NCBI GenBank assembly: GCA_902577945.1
Contig: CACHBB010000013.1
Coordinates: 1 to 32,051, forward strand
Length of the DNA: 32,051 nucleotides
Direction of reading: 5' to 3'
Source of the DNA: an uncultured Alphaproteobacteria bacterium
Lineage (GTDB): Bacteria > Pseudomonadota > Alphaproteobacteria > HIMB59 > GCA-002718135
Positions 9,882 through 18,835 of this stretch are shown here, in pieces. The position numbers and the translations under genes were made by a program. The notes under the pieces were generated by a model, which ran no database searches, was not told where the DNA came from, and saw nothing but the letters and a program-made list of their open reading frames with translations. How positions within the stretch are numbered: the first letter of the stretch is position 1; every line of letters begins with the position of its first letter.

Positions 9882-9956
9882 GGTCTCGTGGTGAAATGGA
9901 TATCACACGTGTCTTCGGAACATGGATTTGGGGTTCGAGTCCCTACGAGACCGCCA
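9882..9956 (+). tRNA. tRNA-Arg (anticodon UCG)
   Basis: A full cloverleaf can be drawn. Acceptor stem GGTCTCG (9882-9888) pairs with CGAGACC (9946-9952); D stem GTGA/TCAC; anticodon stem CGTGT (9908-9912) with ACATG; loop CTTCGGA with anticodon TCG at 9915-9917; and T arm TGGGG-TTCGAGT-CCCTA. Discriminator base G9953 is followed by an encoded CCA (9954-9956). It decodes CGA and probably CGG. It stands between the divergently placed YdcF-like gene and the end of asd. Confidence 0.95.
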
Positions 9957-10001
9957 AGTAATTATTATGGAAATAAATTATAGATTTACAAAAGAAGATA
10001 A

Positions 10002-11045
10002 TTAAATATTTATGGAATTTGAATATTTTGAAATAATTAATTCAGCAATTTGAACAGCATTAAGCGCTGCTCCTTTGCGTAAGTTATCTGAGACTACCCA
10101 TAAATTCAAACCATTATCTATTGATTGATCATTTCTAATTCTACTAATATAAACTTTATCCTCTCCTGCAATTTCAACAGGAGTCACATAACCTTCATCT
10201 TTTCGATGATCAATTACTGAAATACCTTCAGAGTTAGATAATATTTCGTTAGCTTCTTTTTCATCTAATGGCGAATCAAACTCTATATTTACAGCTTCTG
10301 AATGGCCAATAAATACAGCTGTTCTAACACAAGTTGCTGAAACATTAATTCCCTCATCTAGAATTTTTTTTGTTTCATCAATCATTTTTTGTTCTTCTTC
10401 TGTATTACCATTTTCTAAAAAAGCTCCAATGTGTGGAATAGCATTAAAAGCAATTTGTTTTGTAAACTTTTCTTTTTTTAATTCTTGATTAGCATAAACA
10501 TTTTGGGTCTGATTAAATAATTCATCCATACCTGTTTTACCTGCTCCAGAAACTGCTTGGTATGTGGAAACAACAACTCTGTTTATAATTGCTTTTTCAT
10601 GAAGAGGTTTTAAAGCTACAACCATCTGTATTGTTGAACAGTTGGGATTTGAAATTATGTTTGCCCTATTTTCATCATCAAAAAATTCGTCGAGCACATA
10701 TGCGTTCACTTCTGGGACTATTAGTGGAATATTTTGCTTCATACGAAAATGGGATGTATTATCTATTACTATACATCCTGCCTTAGCTGCTTTAGGAGCG
10801 TACTCAGCAGAAATTTTTCCTCCAGGTGAAAACAAGCCTATATGAGCTTTTGAAAAGTCAAACTCAGATAAATCTTCTACAACAATTTCCTTGTCTTTAA
10901 ATTCTAATTTTTTTCCTTTTGATTTTGATGATGCTAGTAGAAATAAGTTATCAATTGGAAAATTCCTTTGTTCTAATATTTGAATTATCTCAGTCCCTAC
11001 TGCTCCTGTTGCTCCTGCAACTGCTATATTATATTTTTGTGTCAT
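10002..11045 (-). CDS. asd: Aspartate-semialdehyde dehydrogenase
   Basis: Reduces aspartyl phosphate to aspartate semialdehyde, the branch-point for lysine/diaminopimelate, threonine and methionine. It has 347 residues. The NADP-binding GATGAVGTE is at 11-19, and the catalytic cysteine is C136 in SNPNCSTIQMV. It also has SGAGKTGMDEL and the C-terminal ISRIRND region. The ATG follows the leuB stop with no gap, making it the last gene of the ffh-to-asd operon. Its product feeds the diaminopimelate pathway that includes DapF, encoded at 18014. Confidence 0.97.
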   Translation of the reverse strand: MTQKYNIAVAGATGAVGTEIIQILEQRNFPIDNLFLLASSKSKGKKLEFKDKEIVVEDLSEFDFSKAHIGLFSPGGKISAEYAPKAAKAGCIVIDNTSHFRMKQNIPLIVPEVNAYVLDEFFDDENRANIISNPNCSTIQMVVALKPLHEKAIINRVVVSTYQAVSGAGKTGMDELFNQTQNVYANQELKKEKFTKQIAFNAIPHIGAFLENGNTEEEQKMIDETKKILDEGINVSATCVRTAVFIGHSEAVNIEFDSPLDEKEANEILSNSEGISVIDHRKDEGYVTPVEIAGEDKVYISRIRNDQSIDNGLNLWVVSDNLRKGAALNAVQIAELIISKYSNSINI

Positions 11046-12158
11046 TTAATTTCCAGTTAAAATTTTTAATTCTTGAATAACTGCATTGCCCATTTCTTGA
11101 GTAGAAATGATTTTTTCTGCACCATCTTTAATATCAGCTGTTCTTAAACCTTTTAATAAAACATTCTGTACTGCCTTCTCAACCAATTTACTATCTTCGT
11201 GCATATCAAAACTATATTTTAACATCATTGCAAAACTCATAATCATTGCAAGAGGATTGGCCTTAGATTGTCCTGCAATATCTGGTGCACTACCATGAAC
11301 AGGTTCATACATAGCTGCTCTTGTTCCATTTTCATTAACAGGTCCAAGAGCTGCTGATGGTAGCATTCCTAATGATCCTGTCAGCATAGCAGCAGTATCA
11401 CTCAAAAGATCACCAAATAAATTGTCTGTCAATATAACATCAAACTGTTTCGGATAACGAACTAATTGCATTGCACAATTATCTGCTAATATATGTTCTA
11501 AATCTACTGATGAATATTCTTTTTTATGAAGTTCAGTTACTGTTTTTCTCCAAAATAATCCTGTTTCCATAACATTTGATTTTTCTGCAGATGAGACCTT
11601 ATTTCTTCTAACTTTTGCTAAATCAAACGCAACTCGTGAAACTCTATCTATCTCGGATGTAGTATAAACTTGAGTGTCAATCGCTTTACTTTCAGTATCG
11701 TTAATTTTTGAAATTCCTCTTGGTTGACCGAAATATACTCCGCTTGTTAATTCTCTCACGATTAGAATATCTAAACCTTTAACTAAATCTAATTTTAAAG
11801 ATGATGCTCCTGCGAGTGCATCTAAAACTACTGCTGGTCTGAGATTTGCAAATAAATCTAAATCTTTTCTTAATCTTAATAAAGCTGCTTCAGGCCTTTT
11901 ATCTCTCTCAACGTTATCCCACTTAGAGCCTCCAACAGCTCCAAATAATACAGCATCTGAATCTAAGGCAATTTGCATTGTTTCATCACTTATTGAGTCA
12001 CCTTCCTTATCATATGCTGTGCCACCGACGAGTCTTTCAGTAATATCAAAAGTCATAGATCTAGTTTTTGCCATCCAATCTATAATTTTAAGAACTTCTG
12101 ACATAACCTCATTACCTATGCCATCACCAGGTAATATGAGAATTTTTTTATTACTCAT
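11046..12158 (-). CDS. leuB: 3-Isopropylmalate dehydrogenase
   Basis: Oxidative decarboxylation step of leucine synthesis. The 370 residues begin with [14 protein letters not shown] and include the conserved [16 protein letters not shown], which carries substrate-binding arginines. They also include [11 protein letters not shown] and the metal-binding [10 protein letters not shown] aspartates, with the nicotinamide-binding [12 protein letters not shown] near 283-294. All expected landmarks are present, so it should be active. It lies 6 bases downstream of leuD and directly abuts asd. Confidence 0.97.
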   Translation of the reverse strand: MSNKKILILPGDGIGNEVMSEVLKIIDWMAKTRSMTFDITERLVGGTAYDKEGDSISDETMQIALDSDAVLFGAVGGSKWDNVERDKRPEAALLRLRKDLDLFANLRPAVVLDALAGASSLKLDLVKGLDILIVRELTSGVYFGQPRGISKINDTESKAIDTQVYTTSEIDRVSRVAFDLAKVRRNKVSSAEKSNVMETGLFWRKTVTELHKKEYSSVDLEHILADNCAMQLVRYPKQFDVILTDNLFGDLLSDTAAMLTGSLGMLPSAALGPVNENGTRAAMYEPVHGSAPDIAGQSKANPLAMIMSFAMMLKYSFDMHEDSKLVEKAVQNVLLKGLRTADIKDGAEKIISTQEMGNAVIQELKILTGN

Positions 12159-12164
12159 TTTATA

Positions 12165-12767
12165 TTAGACTATCCAAGGTTGGATACTGTGAATTTTTTT
12201 TTCGTGAATATCTATTTTTTTGTTCTTTTGTAGAGTGAGTCCAATATCATCCAAGCCCTCAATGAGACATTTTTTTCGAAATTGATCAATTTCAAAATCT
12301 ATAATTTTATTACTGTCATATACTATAATTTGTTTTTCTAAATTAACTGAAATTTCTTTTTTTTCTTCGGCCTCTTTCATTAATAGATCAACTTTTACTT
12401 GATCAATTTTAATTGGCAAAATTCCATTCTTAAAACAATTGTTGTAAAATATATCAGCAAAACTTGGTGATATAATTGATCGAAAACCGAAATCTAAAAG
12501 TGACCAAGGAGCATGTTCTCTACTTGAGCCACATCCAAAGTTAGTGCCGGCAATCAAAATTTTTGAAGTTTTATATGGATCCCAATTTAAGACAAAATCA
12601 TTTTTTATATTACCTTGAATATCATATCTCAGTTCATGAAATAAATTTTTTCCTAAACCTGATCTCTTTATAGTTTTCAAAAATTGCTTTGGTATAATCA
12701 TATCAGTATCAACATTGATCATAGGCAATGGGGCAGGTATTCCTTTTATTGTTTTGAAAGGTTCCAC
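12165..12767 (-). CDS. leuD: 3-Isopropylmalate dehydratase small subunit
   Basis: Small subunit of the LeuCD isomerase, 200 residues, the usual size. Landmarks are the PMINVDTDMIIPKQFLK segment near residue 16 and the GTNFGCGSSREHAPWSL swivel-domain substrate loop (about 75-90). SPSFADIFYNNCFKNGILP follows. The ATG directly follows the leuC stop with no spacer. The upstream portion of the operon supplies its partner leuC. Confidence 0.97.
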   Translation of the reverse strand: MEPFKTIKGIPAPLPMINVDTDMIIPKQFLKTIKRSGLGKNLFHELRYDIQGNIKNDFVLNWDPYKTSKILIAGTNFGCGSSREHAPWSLLDFGFRSIISPSFADIFYNNCFKNGILPIKIDQVKVDLLMKEAEEKKEISVNLEKQIIVYDSNKIIDFEIDQFRKKCLIEGLDDIGLTLQKNKKIDIHEKKIHSIQPWIV

Positions 12768-14171
12768 TTATAAATCCTCTACAGTTGCAAAAGAACCCTT
12801 AATTGCAGAAGCGGCAGCAATTGCGGGGCTCACAAGATGTGTTCTACCTTCTCTACCTTGTCTACCTTCAAAATTTCTATTTGATGTTGAGGCGCATCTT
12901 TCCTGAGGTTTTAATTGATCTGGATTCATTGCTAAACACATAGAGCAACCAGGTTCTCTCCAATCAAATCCTGCTTCAATAAAAATTTTATCTAAACCTT
13001 CTTGTTCAGCTTGTTTTTTTACTAGACCTGAACCAGGAACTATCATTGAGTCTACTGAAACTTTTTTTCCTTCTACAACTCTTGCGACTTCACGTAAATC
13101 CTCTATTCTTCCATTCGTACAAGAACCTATAAAAACTTTATCAATTTTAATTTTTTGAATTTCTTGCTCAGGTTCTAGACCCATATATTCAAGTGAACGC
13201 TCCATAGCTTTTTTTCTGTTTGGATTATTTTCTTCTTGAGGGTTTGGAACTCTTCCGTTTATTGAAACGACATCTTGTGGACTTGTTCCCCAGGTGATTT
13301 GAGGGGATATATCTTCAGCTTTAATTATAATTTCTTCATCGTATTTTGCACCCTCATCAGATGGGAGTGATTTCCAGAAGTTTATAGCATTATCCCAATT
13401 TTTCCCTGATGGAGCATATGGTCTGCCTTTGATATATTCAAAAGTCTTTTCATCTGGAGCTATTAATCCAGCTCTTGCCCCTGCTTCAATACTCATATTG
13501 CAGATAGTCATTCTTCCTTCCATTGAAAGAGAAGAAATTGCATCACCAGCATATTCAATAACATATCCTGTACCTCCAGCAGTTCCAATCTTACCTATTA
13601 TATGGAGTATAATATCTTTAGCTGTAACACCTAAATTAAGTTTACCATTAACAGAAATTCTCATGTTTTTAGCAGGCTTTTGAATTAATGTTTGAGTAGC
13701 TAAAACGTGCTCTACCTCACTTGTTCCTATACCAAATGCTAATGCTCCAAATGCTCCATGAGTTGCAGTATGACTATCTCCACAAACAATTGTCATTCCT
13801 GGTTGAGTGATACCCTGTTCTGGTCCAACTATATGAACAATACCCTGCCTACTATCTAATAAGGGGAAAAGTGTAACATCAAAGTCCTTACAGTTTTTTT
13901 CTAGTGTCTCAACCTGAATTCTACTTTCTTTATTTTTTATACCTTTAGATCTATCAGATGTTGGCACATTATGATCAGCTACTGCAAATGTACTCTCAGG
14001 TCTTCTTACCTTTCGATTGTTATTTTTTAAGCCTTCGAAAGCTTGAGGACTTGTAACTTCATGAACTAAGTGTCTGTCAATATATATAAGACATGTTCCG
14101 TCTTCTTGTTTATCAACAAGATGATGTTCCCAAATTTTATCAAAAAGAGTTTTATTATTATTTGTTGTCAT
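12768..14171 (-). CDS. leuC: 3-Isopropylmalate dehydratase large subunit
   Basis: Iron-sulfur catalytic subunit of the leucine-pathway isomerase, a member of the aconitase family. The start is placed at the ATG at 14169-14171 ([17 protein letters not shown]), giving 467 residues. The frame is open for 32 further codons, but those lie within rplS and are an off-frame reading of its acidic tail. The 4Fe-4S ligands are in [14 protein letters not shown] and [33 protein letters not shown] and the catalytic region are intact. It overlaps the rplS stop by 14 bases. Confidence 0.96.
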   Translation of the reverse strand: MTTNNNKTLFDKIWEHHLVDKQEDGTCLIYIDRHLVHEVTSPQAFEGLKNNNRKVRRPESTFAVADHNVPTSDRSKGIKNKESRIQVETLEKNCKDFDVTLFPLLDSRQGIVHIVGPEQGITQPGMTIVCGDSHTATHGAFGALAFGIGTSEVEHVLATQTLIQKPAKNMRISVNGKLNLGVTAKDIILHIIGKIGTAGGTGYVIEYAGDAISSLSMEGRMTICNMSIEAGARAGLIAPDEKTFEYIKGRPYAPSGKNWDNAINFWKSLPSDEGAKYDEEIIIKAEDISPQITWGTSPQDVVSINGRVPNPQEENNPNRKKAMERSLEYMGLEPEQEIQKIKIDKVFIGSCTNGRIEDLREVARVVEGKKVSVDSMIVPGSGLVKKQAEQEGLDKIFIEAGFDWREPGCSMCLAMNPDQLKPQERCASTSNRNFEGRQGREGRTHLVSPAIAAASAIKGSFATVEDL

Positions 14172-14763
14172 CCGATTTATTTTCGGCTGCTTTATCCTCT
14201 TCTTTACTAGATTCCTCTGCAGCTTCTGCTTTAGATTCTTCTGCTGGTTTAGCTTCAGCTTCTTCAATTTTCGTATCTTCTAATTTTCCTTCGACTTCTC
14301 CAGTTTTTGGTTCTTCTACAGCTTTGGTATCAGTATCTGCAGTTTTTGTTTCTTCTACATGCGGACTTTCTTCAATATACTCGTATTGATCAGCTTCATC
14401 ACCTCTATCTTTATCTGCAATTCTTGCTTTCTTTCCTGACAATTCTCTTAAGTAATATAACTTAGCTCTTCTTACATCACCTTTTCTAGCAACTTCAATC
14501 TTTTCTACTAATGGGCTAAATAAAGGAAAAACTCTTTCAACTCCTTCTCCGTGAGATATTTTTCTCACTGTAAAATTAGAGTTTACTGAATTATTTTTTC
14601 TTGCAATACAAACACCTTCAAATGCTTGAAGTCTTGACTTACTTCCTTCTGTAATTCTTACAGTAACTTTTAGAGTATCACCTGGACGAAAAGCAGGAAC
14701 TCTTTTCTTAGAAGTAAGTTTTTCAATTTGTTGTTTTTCAAATGTCTCTAATAAATTACTCAT
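14158..14763 (-). CDS. rplS: Ribosomal protein L19 with long acidic C-terminal tail
   Basis: Large-subunit protein L19. Residues 1-118 form a complete L19 ([63 protein letters not shown]). They are followed by an 83-residue tail made almost entirely of Glu, Lys, Ala, Asp and Thr. L19 is usually about 115-130 residues, so the tail nearly doubles it. It is low in complexity and likely disordered. It overlaps trmD upstream by 8 bases and leuC downstream by 14. Confidence 0.96.
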   Translation of the reverse strand: MSNLLETFEKQQIEKLTSKKRVPAFRPGDTLKVTVRITEGSKSRLQAFEGVCIARKNNSVNSNFTVRKISHGEGVERVFPLFSPLVEKIEVARKGDVRRAKLYYLRELSGKKARIADKDRGDEADQYEYIEESPHVEETKTADTDTKAVEEPKTGEVEGKLEDTKIEEAEAKPAEESKAEAAEESSKEEDKAAENKSDDNK

Positions 14764-15463
14764 TTTTATTTTCCTTCTTTAAAAGATCTGGTCTTAAAAA
14801 TTTAGTTTTTTCTAATGATCTTTCATTTCTCCATTTATCAATTTTTTCATGGTGCCCAGATATAAGTACATCTGGAACTTCATGTTTATTTCCCTGATTA
14901 TCCTCCCAGACTTTAGGTCTTGTATAATGAGGGTACTCAAGAAGATTATTAGAAAAAGATTCTTCCAATAAACTTTGTGGATGCCCTAATACTCCAGGAA
15001 TGAGACGAATACAACCTTCAACTAGCACCTGGGCAGCAATCTCCCCTCCTGAGAGAACATAATCACCAATACTTATTTCTTGAAAACCAAGTATTTCTAT
15101 AGCCCTTTGATCAACACCTTCAAATCTACCGCATAAAACAAGCATTTCTTCATATTTTGATAAAATGTTGAGTTTAGCTTGTGATAATTTTTGACCTGAA
15201 GGAGTTAGAAAAATTTTACAAGATTTTTGAGTTTTAAATATGATGGAATTCAAAGCTTTTTCTATAACATCAGGACGGATTACCATACCGGGCCCTCCTC
15301 CAAATGGTTCATCGTCTACACTTCCTCTTTTATCAATTCCAAAATCATGAAGATTAATTATCTCAAGAGAAAATTTATTATTTACTAATGCATTTCCTAT
15401 TACAGAGTATCCCAAAGAACCAGGAAACATTTCAGGATAACAAGTTAAGATTATTACTCTCAT
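14756..15463 (-). CDS. trmD: tRNA (guanine-N1)-methyltransferase
   Basis: Methylates G37 beside the anticodon in a subset of tRNAs, preventing frameshifting. A 235-residue SPOUT (knotted) methyltransferase with [44 protein letters not shown] (knot/SAM-binding region) and [10 protein letters not shown]. It directly abuts rimM and overlaps rplS by 8 bases, in the standard rpsP-rimM-trmD-rplS order. Confidence 0.97.
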   Translation of the reverse strand: MRVIILTCYPEMFPGSLGYSVIGNALVNNKFSLEIINLHDFGIDKRGSVDDEPFGGGPGMVIRPDVIEKALNSIIFKTQKSCKIFLTPSGQKLSQAKLNILSKYEEMLVLCGRFEGVDQRAIEILGFQEISIGDYVLSGGEIAAQVLVEGCIRLIPGVLGHPQSLLEESFSNNLLEYPHYTRPKVWEDNQGNKHEVPDVLISGHHEKIDKWRNERSLEKTKFLRPDLLKKENKNE

Positions 15464-15970
15464 TTAATCTATAATACCAGATAATGGCTCAGCAATAATT
15501 TCTTTCTCATTAATATTAACTGATAAAATATTTTTTTTATCAAAAGGTATAAGAATAAATTTATTGTTATAATTAACTTCTAATAAATCACCTGCTCCAA
15601 AATTTTGAACACTTGAAACCTTTCCTATACTTGATTTGTCTTTTAAGAAAATATGGCATTCTATTAAGTCATTTATATAGAATTCATTATCTTTTGTTTT
15701 CGGTAAAAATTTCTTATCTGAAAAAATTTTTTTACCTTTTAGCTCTATGACATCTTCTTTAGAAAAGTAGTCCTCAAGCTGAACGACACATTTATTATTT
15801 TTAAATAATATTTTTTTAAAATTCCATGCAACTTTGCCATCAAAATTATAATAGTTTTTTAAATTTTTAAAAACTTCAAATGAGGTAGTCATCATATTAA
15901 CTTTAATTTCACCTTTTAAACCTACGGGAGATCCAAACTGACCAACAAGAATAATATCTTTATTACTCAA
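15464..15970 (-). CDS. rimM: 16S rRNA processing / 30S maturation factor RimM
   Basis: Assists assembly of the head of the 30S subunit and binds S19. It has 168 residues, with the N-terminal GQFGSPVGLKGEIKV and a C-terminal PRC-barrel half including LIECHIF, GKVSSVQNFGAGDLLEV and ILIPF. The sequence is divergent and AT-driven (Lys/Asn-rich), but the landmarks and its place between rpsP and trmD make it secure. Confidence 0.93.
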   Translation of the reverse strand: MSNKDIILVGQFGSPVGLKGEIKVNMMTTSFEVFKNLKNYYNFDGKVAWNFKKILFKNNKCVVQLEDYFSKEDVIELKGKKIFSDKKFLPKTKDNEFYINDLIECHIFLKDKSSIGKVSSVQNFGAGDLLEVNYNNKFILIPFDKKNILSVNINEKEIIAEPLSGIID

Positions 15971-15984
15971 AGCAAAAATTAATT

Positions 15985-16440
15985 TTATTCTTTTTTAGCT
16001 TCTGCGTCTTCTGCTTTTGGTTCTTCAGCAGGTTGTGCATCTTCAGCTGGCTTAGCTTCTGCGTCTTCTGCTTTTGGTTCCTCTGATGCAGCTTTAGCAG
16101 CTTCTTCTTTTTCTTTAGCTGCAGCTAAACGTTCCTGTGCTTTTTTCTTAGGTAGATGTTTTTTTGTTTTTTCAGTAATAACTGGTTTTTCCATAACACC
16201 AAGATTGCTAAGAAAAATAGAAATTCTGTCTGAGGGTTTTGCTCCTTTTGAAATCCATTCTTTAGCTTTGTCTAAGTCCATTTTAACTCTATCAGCACTA
16301 TCCTTTGGAAGCATTGGATTATAAGTTCCAATTTGATCTATAAATTTTCCATCTCTGGCTCTTCTAGAGTCAGCAACTACTATTCTATAAAATGGTCTTT
16401 TCTTAGCACCACCTCTTGATAATCTTATTCTTACTGGCAT
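15985..16440 (-). CDS. rpsP: Ribosomal protein S16 with acidic, repetitive C-terminal tail
   Basis: Small-subunit protein S16: MPVRIRLSRGGAKKRPFYRI, VVADSRRARDGKFIDQIGTY, then the conserved WISKGAKPSDRI at about 62-73. The S16 core ends near residue 100. Residues 101-151 are an Ala/Glu/Lys tail in which EEPKAEDAEAK occurs twice (about 120-130 and 139-149). The repeat is exact at DNA level. It lies 12 bases downstream of ffh and 14 upstream of rimM. Confidence 0.97.
   Translation of the reverse strand: MPVRIRLSRGGAKKRPFYRIVVADSRRARDGKFIDQIGTYNPMLPKDSADRVKMDLDKAKEWISKGAKPSDRISIFLSNLGVMEKPVITEKTKKHLPKKKAQERLAAAKEKEEAAKAASEEPKAEDAEAKPAEDAQPAEEPKAEDAEAKKE
15995..16080. repeat. 29-bp direct repeat within rpsP tail
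   Basis: Bases 15995-16023 are repeated exactly at 16052-16080, with a 57-base period. They encode the two copies of the EEPKAEDAEAK unit in the S16 tail. An exact match of synonymous positions as well as amino acids points to a recent duplication or conversion and makes tail length liable to vary between relatives. Confidence 0.85.
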
Positions 16441-16452
16441 TTTATTTCCTTT

Positions 16453-17817
16453 CTAATTTATGTTTGGAGGAAGATTTCCTTGTAATTTTTGCATTAAATC
16501 ACTGGGAATTCCCCCTTTGCCCATTGATTTCATTCTCTTCATCATTTTTTGTGATTGGAGAAACTGTTTTAATAACCTGTTAACGTCTTGAACTTTTGTT
16601 CCAGATCCTTTTGAAATTCTAATTTTACGTGAAGCCTTTATAATGTCTGGATCAGCTCTTTCTTTTTTTGTCATTGAACTGATTATAGCTATTTGTTTAT
16701 CAATCATTGAATTAGAAATTTTATTTTCTGCCATTAATTTCTGTGCCTTTGAAACACCTGGCATCATAGAAAGTAAACCGGAGACTCCACCCATTTTACC
16801 CATTTGTTTTAATTGGTTGGCAAAATCTTCAAGATCAAATTTTCCTTTAGCGATCTTTTTTGCCATATCTTCCATTTCTTCTTTATCAATATTTTCAGCA
16901 GCCTTTTCGACTAGAGATACAATATCTCCCATACCTAAGATTCTTTGTGCAATTCTTTCAGGATGAAAGGGTTCAAAATTTTCTACTTTTTCACCTAGTC
17001 CTATAAATTTTATAGGAGAGTTTGTTATCGATTTAATTGATAGTGCTGCACCACCTCTACTATCACCATCTATTCGAGTTAAAATTGAACCAGTAATATT
17101 TATTGCATCACTAAAACTTTTAGCCACATTTGCAGCATCTTGTCCTGTTAGAGCATCTGCTACTAATAACGTTTCGTCAGGTTTAAACTTATTTTCAATT
17201 TCTATTAATTCGCTCATTAACTTTTTATCTACAACTTGTCGTCCAGCAGTATCTAAAATAAGAATATCAAACAAATTTTTTTGAGCATAGTCTATAGAAT
17301 CATCAACAATTTTACTAGCTGATGATAGATTGTGACTAAAGAATTCTGATCCGGTTTCATCAGCTAATACTTTTAATTGTTCTTGTGCTGCTGGTCGATA
17401 AATGTCTGCTGATGCTAATAAAATTTTTTTCTTTGAAGACTTCTTTAACAAATAGGAAAGTTTGGCAATTGACGTTGTTTTCCCAGAGCCCTGTAATCCA
17501 CAAAATAATATTTTAGTTAATTGAGAAGACGATAAATTTAGAGATTTATTTTCTGATCCAAGAATTTTTACAAGCTCATCCTGTACAAGCTTTATGATCA
17601 TTTGATCTGGCTTAACAGATTTAAGAATTTCTTTTCCTAAAATGTTCAATTTAATAGAATTTATAAAGTCTTTTACTACAACTAAGGAAACGTCTGCCTC
17701 TAAGAGAGCAATTCTAATTTCACGTAATGTAACTTCAAGATCTGTTTCTGATATAACAGCCTTACCTCGAATACTTTGAACAATTTTTTCAAATTTTGTG
17801 TTCAGTGTATCAAACAT
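16453..17817 (-). CDS. ffh: Signal recognition particle protein Ffh
   Basis: SRP54 GTPase that binds signal sequences and, with SRP RNA and FtsY, targets membrane proteins. The start is the ATG at 17815-17817 (MFDTLNTKFEKIVQSIRGKA), preceded by TTGGAG at good spacing. An upstream GTG would add 20 residues encoded by a structured leader. The 454 residues hold the N domain, G1 GLQGSGKTTSIAKL, DTAGR, TRIDGDSRGGAALS, and a methionine-rich M domain with QKMMKRMKSMGKGG. First gene of the long ffh-to-asd operon. Confidence 0.97.
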   Translation of the reverse strand: MFDTLNTKFEKIVQSIRGKAVISETDLEVTLREIRIALLEADVSLVVVKDFINSIKLNILGKEILKSVKPDQMIIKLVQDELVKILGSENKSLNLSSSQLTKILFCGLQGSGKTTSIAKLSYLLKKSSKKKILLASADIYRPAAQEQLKVLADETGSEFFSHNLSSASKIVDDSIDYAQKNLFDILILDTAGRQVVDKKLMSELIEIENKFKPDETLLVADALTGQDAANVAKSFSDAINITGSILTRIDGDSRGGAALSIKSITNSPIKFIGLGEKVENFEPFHPERIAQRILGMGDIVSLVEKAAENIDKEEMEDMAKKIAKGKFDLEDFANQLKQMGKMGGVSGLLSMMPGVSKAQKLMAENKISNSMIDKQIAIISSMTKKERADPDIIKASRKIRISKGSGTKVQDVNRLLKQFLQSQKMMKRMKSMGKGGIPSDLMQKLQGNLPPNIN

Positions 17818-17820
17818 AAA

Positions 17821-17867
17821 TCTCCAATAGCCTTTTAACTCCAGGGCACGAAACTCGTGGGCTAGAG
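17821..17867 (-). promoter_or_regulatory. Structured leader of ffh that may hide its ribosome binding site
   Basis: On the minus strand, bases corresponding to plus 17839-17867 form a symmetric hairpin of CUCUAG/CUGGAG and CACGA/UCGUG, separated by a CC/CC internal loop, with a GUU loop. It contains a U-G pair that would be a mismatch on the other strand. The same CUCUAGCC (17860-17867) can instead pair with GGCUA...GAG (17822-17832), which includes the ffh Shine-Dalgarno GGAG. The two foldings exclude each other. Its base composition is richer in GC than other gaps here. Confidence 0.4.
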
Positions 17868-18013
17868 TACCTATCACAATTGTAACAAGCTCAATTCGTT
17901 TACAAATATAGGATTTGTTCGTAACCCTCTATTAGCTGAATAATTGAAAGTCAAGTATTCTTAAATTTCCCATATTTACTGAGATTTATCGATAATTAGG
18001 TTATAAAAGAAAT

Positions 18014-18832
18014 ATGCAAAAAGTAGATTTTATAAAGATGCATGGACTTGGGAACGATTTTGTTATCATAGATAAAAGGTCTAACAATATCACAATTACT
18101 GAAGATATTATTAAAAAACTCAGTGACAGAAGAACTGGAGCAGGATGTGATCAATTAATCACAATTAATGATACAAGTAATCAAAGTGCTGATGCTGAAA
18201 TTGAAATTTTTAATCCTGGTGGTGATAGAGCCGAAGCTTGTGGTAATGGAACACGCTGCGTGGCAAAATTATTATTTGATGAAGATTCAAATAATGAAAT
18301 TTTAAAAATTCAATCTGATGCAGGAATATTAGAATCAAAAAAAATAGATAACGATATAAGTGTCAACATGGGGATAATAAAAAATACTTGGGATAAAATT
18401 CCTTTAAGTAAAGAAGTAGATACAATGAATATACCAATTGCAATTGATGGATATAGTAATGGAGTTGCTGTTAATGTAGGTAATCCACATGTAGTTTTTT
18501 TTGGGAAATCGATCAAAGATACAAATCTTGAAATTATAGGCCCTAGAATAGAAAATCATGAGCTCTTTCCAAAAAAAACTAATGTTGAAATAGTTGAAGT
18601 TATTAATTCAAAATTAATTCAAATGAGAGTTTGGGAACGCGGAGTTGGAATCACGTTAGCTTGCGGTAGTGGTGCCTGTGCAGCTGTATATGCGGCGTGG
18701 AAAAAAGGATTGATTGAAAATAACGCTGAAGTAAAACTTGAAAAAGGATCACTGCACATAAATATAGTTAATAATGAAGTTATTATGACAGGACCTGCAG
18801 AAATAAGTTATCGAGGAAGTTTAGAAATATAA
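18014..18832 (+). CDS. dapF: Diaminopimelate epimerase
   Basis: Converts LL- to meso-diaminopimelate for peptidoglycan and lysine. The 272 residues begin with FIKMHGLGNDFVIID. The two catalytic cysteines lie in the expected places: C76 in DRAEACGNGTRC and the second in ITLACGSGACAAVYAAW. It is divergent from ffh across a 196-base gap and leads the dapF-mtaB-ftsY-yciB run, with 3 bases to mtaB. Confidence 0.97.
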   Translation: MQKVDFIKMHGLGNDFVIIDKRSNNITITEDIIKKLSDRRTGAGCDQLITINDTSNQSADAEIEIFNPGGDRAEACGNGTRCVAKLLFDEDSNNEILKIQSDAGILESKKIDNDISVNMGIIKNTWDKIPLSKEVDTMNIPIAIDGYSNGVAVNVGNPHVVFFGKSIKDTNLEIIGPRIENHELFPKKTNVEIVEVINSKLIQMRVWERGVGITLACGSGACAAVYAAWKKGLIENNAEVKLEKGSLHINIVNNEVIMTGPAEISYRGSLEI

Positions 18833-18835
18833 TTT

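Noticed and set aside
9832-9906. N-terminal extension of the YdcF-like protein from a GTG
   Set aside because: The extension is translated from the antisense of the tRNA-Arg gene; an ATG at 9829-9831 directly begins the membrane helices.
14172-14267. 32-residue N-terminal extension of LeuC
   Set aside because: It is an off-frame reading of the L19 tail, Lys/Gln-rich and unlike Leu[18 protein letters not shown] is the normal family start.
14093-14389. Plus-strand Ser/Ala-rich 98-codon frame over rplS and leuC
   Set aside because: Antisense of the repetitive acidic tail of L19, which automatically gives a Ser/Ala-rich open frame.
16643-16966. Plus-strand 107-codon frame inside ffh
   Set aside because: Antisense of the conserved Ffh G/M domain; no family features or ribosome binding site.
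17818-17877. 20-residue N-terminal extension of Ffh from a GTG
   Set aside because: The family starts at MFDTLNTKFEKI and a good ribosome binding site precedes that ATG; the extension lies in the structured leader.
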